Shown: positions 61,420-64,000 of the stretch, piece after piece | Numbering within the stretch: position 1 is the stretch's first letter | How the letters are laid out: the number at the start of each line of letters is the position of its first letter | Source of the DNA: Perca fluviatilis | Lineage: Eukaryota > Chordata > Actinopteri > Perciformes > Percidae | Assembly (NCBI RefSeq): GCF_010015445.1 | Contig: NC_053119.1 | Location: forward strand, 27,603,383-27,667,382 | Reading direction: 5' to 3' | DNA: 64,000 bases | Position numbers and translations under genes: made by a program | The notes under the pieces: model-generated | Seen by the model: the letters and a program-made list of their open reading frames with translations, nothing else | What the model was told of the DNA's origin: nothing | The model's database searches: none

Positions 61420-62466
61420 CATGCCTTTAACATTTAATAAGTAAATTCTAAGAATAATACTACTGAGCTTTTGAATGTCTTTTCTTTTCACAGATATTTA
61501 GTTTTCAGTTTGTTTGTTTTTATCTCCAAGGGAAGAGCTATCATATTAGAACCAGCATTAATTGAATAGCTTATTTTATTTGCCTCGTGGCGACATTTCT
61601 ATTTATTTAATTTTTTTTAATAGTGCAGGGGTGACCGGGGAGTGTTGCAACACCGGGTTAGTGTGATCAATAACAAAAGATCTGCGGTGATGTAATCAAT
61701 ATCGTACACTCCCATTATATTGTACTGTCTTGAATACTATGGTTAGTCTTAATTTTTGTCTGAACAAGTGGCGCGACGGCAGTGGGTCGGGGGATGTGTT
61801 CATCTTTGTGAGATGTAGGTTTTGTATTTTGTTCCAAATTAAAAAAAATTTAAGATTGTTAATCTTAAAACGATCATACACTCCCATTTCCTTTTGAACT
61901 CACAGGAGAAGTGGCATGTCTCTGTGAGCAATGTTGGGGATTTTACGATTTAAGATTATTTTTTGCCTAGCGCTCATTGTATTGTAGATGCAATGGTTCG
62001 ACTTACGATACCTAAAGTTGCCCTCGTTTAATTTGATGCTTTGCATTTCATGCTAACATCAAGCCCACATGCACATCGGTCAGTTCTGTGCCAACAAAGC
62101 CTGCCCCCCAGGGGCATCCATCTACATTTGCCAAAACTGTGACAGTGACTGAACCCTTATGTGACACATGCACATTCAGGAATACAGTGAACACTCACAG
62201 CAATTGTTTTTGTGCTAAATTTGAAGTTTTAGAAGATATAGGGCCAAGGTGTTTTTTTTTTTTTTTGTCACTTTAAATTGGTCAAATTTGTTCTTACATA
62301 AATTGGATAGTATGGATGTTATTTCAACAAATGACCTCTCATTGTTACATCTATCTCCAGCTAGTGTTACAACTCACCCCAATAGTGGGGTAGTTTGTAA
62401 CAGAACTCTTTGTATTTGACAATAACTCACATAACCTGATTTTGGGAAGTAGAAATCCAAGTGAGT

Positions 62467-62602
62467 GTTTTTTTTGGGGGGCTTTTTTGGCCTTTATTCA
62501 ATAGGACAGCTGAAGACAGGAAAGGGGGGAAGAGGGGATGGCATGCAGCAAAAGGGCCACGGGTCGGAATCAAACCGGGCCGCTGCAGTAAGGACTGAGC
62601 CT
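62467..62602 (-). repeat. tRNA-derived SINE, copy 3 (truncated)
   Basis: Reverse complement of the same family: GGCCTTTATTCAATAGGACA (tail), GGCATGCAGCAAAAGGGCCA and GGGTCGGAATCAAACCGGGC (B box). The tRNA head is cut short near 62602. Confidence 0.7.
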
Positions 62603-62649
62603 TATCCAAGCAAATTTTATTCGTAGAAGATAAATATGGGTACTGTTAG

Positions 62650-63350
62650 TGCTTGGCAGTATGACCAAAAATTTGTACCACGGTATTATTAAAGATTCTG
62701 GCTTTTTCACTGCATTATTTTTTTTGCCTGACTGGACCTTTATATAGATTTATAGTTGTTTTTTTCCACTGACCGGAGTACATTGAATATGAAAAACATT
62801 TTAATGTCATCATGTACTGAAAGCTTTGATTACTATAGTTTATATAGTTAGGTTTGCTTTGCACCACAAACTTATTCAATATGTGAAGGAATCAGAATGA
62901 ATGAAACAGTTGCAGAATAAACAATTTTTATTGTGGAAATTTTTATTTTTATTGCGTCGTAGTAAAACAAATGACTTACAAATGAAAAGATATGTCAACA
63001 ACTTTAACATTGTTTACTTTACAAAACAAAATAGTTTAAGATAGTGGTATAAAACCTATAAACTGACCACAGGTCTGCTCTTGTGGCCGACAGTAAGTAG
63101 CTCCAGCTTTCTTCGGCGTTATAATTGGGCTAGCAGTTTGGCTAGTATTTTCGCCCCCAGCAGGACATACGTCGAATCCAGTATTTCAATCATTGTTCTG
63201 AACCCGTCTTTTTCAACTGTCTCTAGCATGTACCATGTCCTTGTCTGGTGGATTTTTCTTGCATTCGTAGTGTCGCTCCACTGCTTGCTTTTCGGAGGCG
63301 ACGGTAACGAGTAAGTTAAGTTGTGTTTGGTTTTTAACACCAAAAAATTG
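62650..63350 (-). mobile_element. hAT transposon remnant
   Basis: The left edge AGTGCTTGGCAGTATGACC resembles a hAT terminal repeat. Inside, 63119-63343 encodes a transposase fragment on the minus strand. No matching right-hand terminal repeat was seen before 64000, so the element is truncated or runs past the window. Confidence 0.45.
63119..63343 (-). pseudogene. ZBED/hAT-type transposase fragment
   Basis: A 74-residue open stretch containing KSKQWSDTTNA, then LETVEKDGFRTMIEILDSTY and VLLGAKILAKLL. This matches the conserved centre of ZBED-like hAT transposases, where ...TVE--GFR-MI--LD-RYVLP-RKYF is typical. The RYVLP-RKYF motif is altered to TYVLLGAKIL, and the flanking catalytic parts are absent, so it is a fossil. 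Confidence 0.5.
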
Positions 63351-64000
63351 TTACATTTCTCTTTTCTGTTCTTGAATGTGCACTAGTGAAGGAGCATCTC
63401 CCAGCTCATAACAAACTATTCTACCTGGCTAGCTGTTGTAACGTTACCCAGCATGCCGTTTGGGGGTGTAAATTTGTAAATTTACAATTATTAGTCTTAC
63501 AAATTGTTTATGTGTCACAAAATGTTCTGTGCAATGGTGTTTTACCCTGTTAAAGAGTTAGTTGCTGCTTATTAATTGTTGTCAGTAGCCTATGATTGTG
63601 TGTAGTCTGGGTCAACGGAGTACCTTTATAAGATAATTGCCTGACCGATGTTCCCGACCTTCCACTCTCGGCGTGTTGTCGTTATAAAACTCTGTCCCTT
63701 TCGGAAAACAACAAACTTCAAGCAAGCCTCACGCTGAAAATGGCAAGTTTTAAAGAATATTTGGATTGTGCAATACGGCAGGTCTGCTTGATTCTTTTGG
63801 GGAATGAATGCAAAAAATGTACAAAGAATATGTTTACGGTATTTACTCTCTAACTGGGACGTTTTGGGACTGATTGGTGGAGATTTACTGTGGACAAAAT
63901 CCACACGGCGATACACTGGTAAAATCAAATTATGTTTAACCATGTATCCAGCTAATTTAAATAGCTCACATTACTGTATTGTGTGAACAGTTGACTTTGT

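Larger units (their letters stand above)
58421..64000. other. uri1 first-intron region and repeat-rich DNA
   Basis: If the uri1 start exon lies beyond 64000, this is intron. It holds the MITE at 59027, the composite repeat at 60083, two SINE copies and the hAT remnant. 61620-62420 has paired GGGGTGA/GTTACAACTCACCCC motifs that may be another diverged element. Confidence 0.45.

Overview
The window is genomic DNA of a bony fish, most likely a percomorph teleost. The evidence is spliced genes with GT-AG introns, very dense (CA)n/(TG)n microsatellites, and many short inverted-repeat DNA elements and tRNA-derived SINEs of types I know from teleosts. There are no bacterial, plasmid or viral features and no CRISPR array.

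Two protein-coding genes are supported, both on the minus strand. The first, at about 20.7-45.2 kb, is a C2H2 zinc-finger gene of the ZNF536/ZNF219 family. It has three coding exons (34206-35805, 27119-28042, 20979-21214), in frame across both junctions, giving 919 residues. The main exon carries 207 bases of 5' UTR, and a probable untranslated first exon lies near 45.1 kb. The second, at 52.7-58.4 kb and continuing past the right edge, is uri1 (unconventional prefoldin RPB5 interactor). Eight exons are readable; the N-terminal exon(s) lie outside the window, and one internal coiled-coil exon expected from human URI1 could not be found. In human 19q12, URI1 and ZNF536 are neighbours in the same order and relative orientation. 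I therefore read the zinc-finger gene as a znf536 co-ortholog, but a divergent one that lacks several fingers of mammalian ZNF536 and has one broken finger.

Layout: 1-20.7 kb is intergenic (downstream of znf536). It holds DNA-transposon derivatives, including nested insertions, a decayed ORF at 3.1 kb, microsatellites, and AT-rich stretches that look like conserved non-coding DNA. 20.7-45.2 kb is znf536 with introns of 5.9, 6.2 and about 9.1 kb; the 9.1-kb first intron has a local duplication and an enhancer-like block. 45.2-52.1 kb is the intergenic gap. It contains a complete 1.6-kb Tc1-like element whose transposase is broken by one frameshift, two short inverted-repeat elements, a SINE, and a nested repeat stack. 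52.1-64 kb is uri1, its introns filled with SINEs, a LINE tail and MITEs, followed by repeat-rich DNA with a hAT transposase remnant near 63.2 kb.

The two genes do not form a pathway. uri1 encodes a cytoplasmic/nuclear prefoldin-like scaffold of RNA polymerase assembly. znf536 encodes a nuclear CtBP-type repressor expressed in neurons in mammals. Names and functions come from remembered family sequences; splice sites, reading frames, repeats and target-site duplications were read directly. I found no convincing new biological system. The most informative points are the altered architecture of the znf536 copy and the missing uri1 exon.
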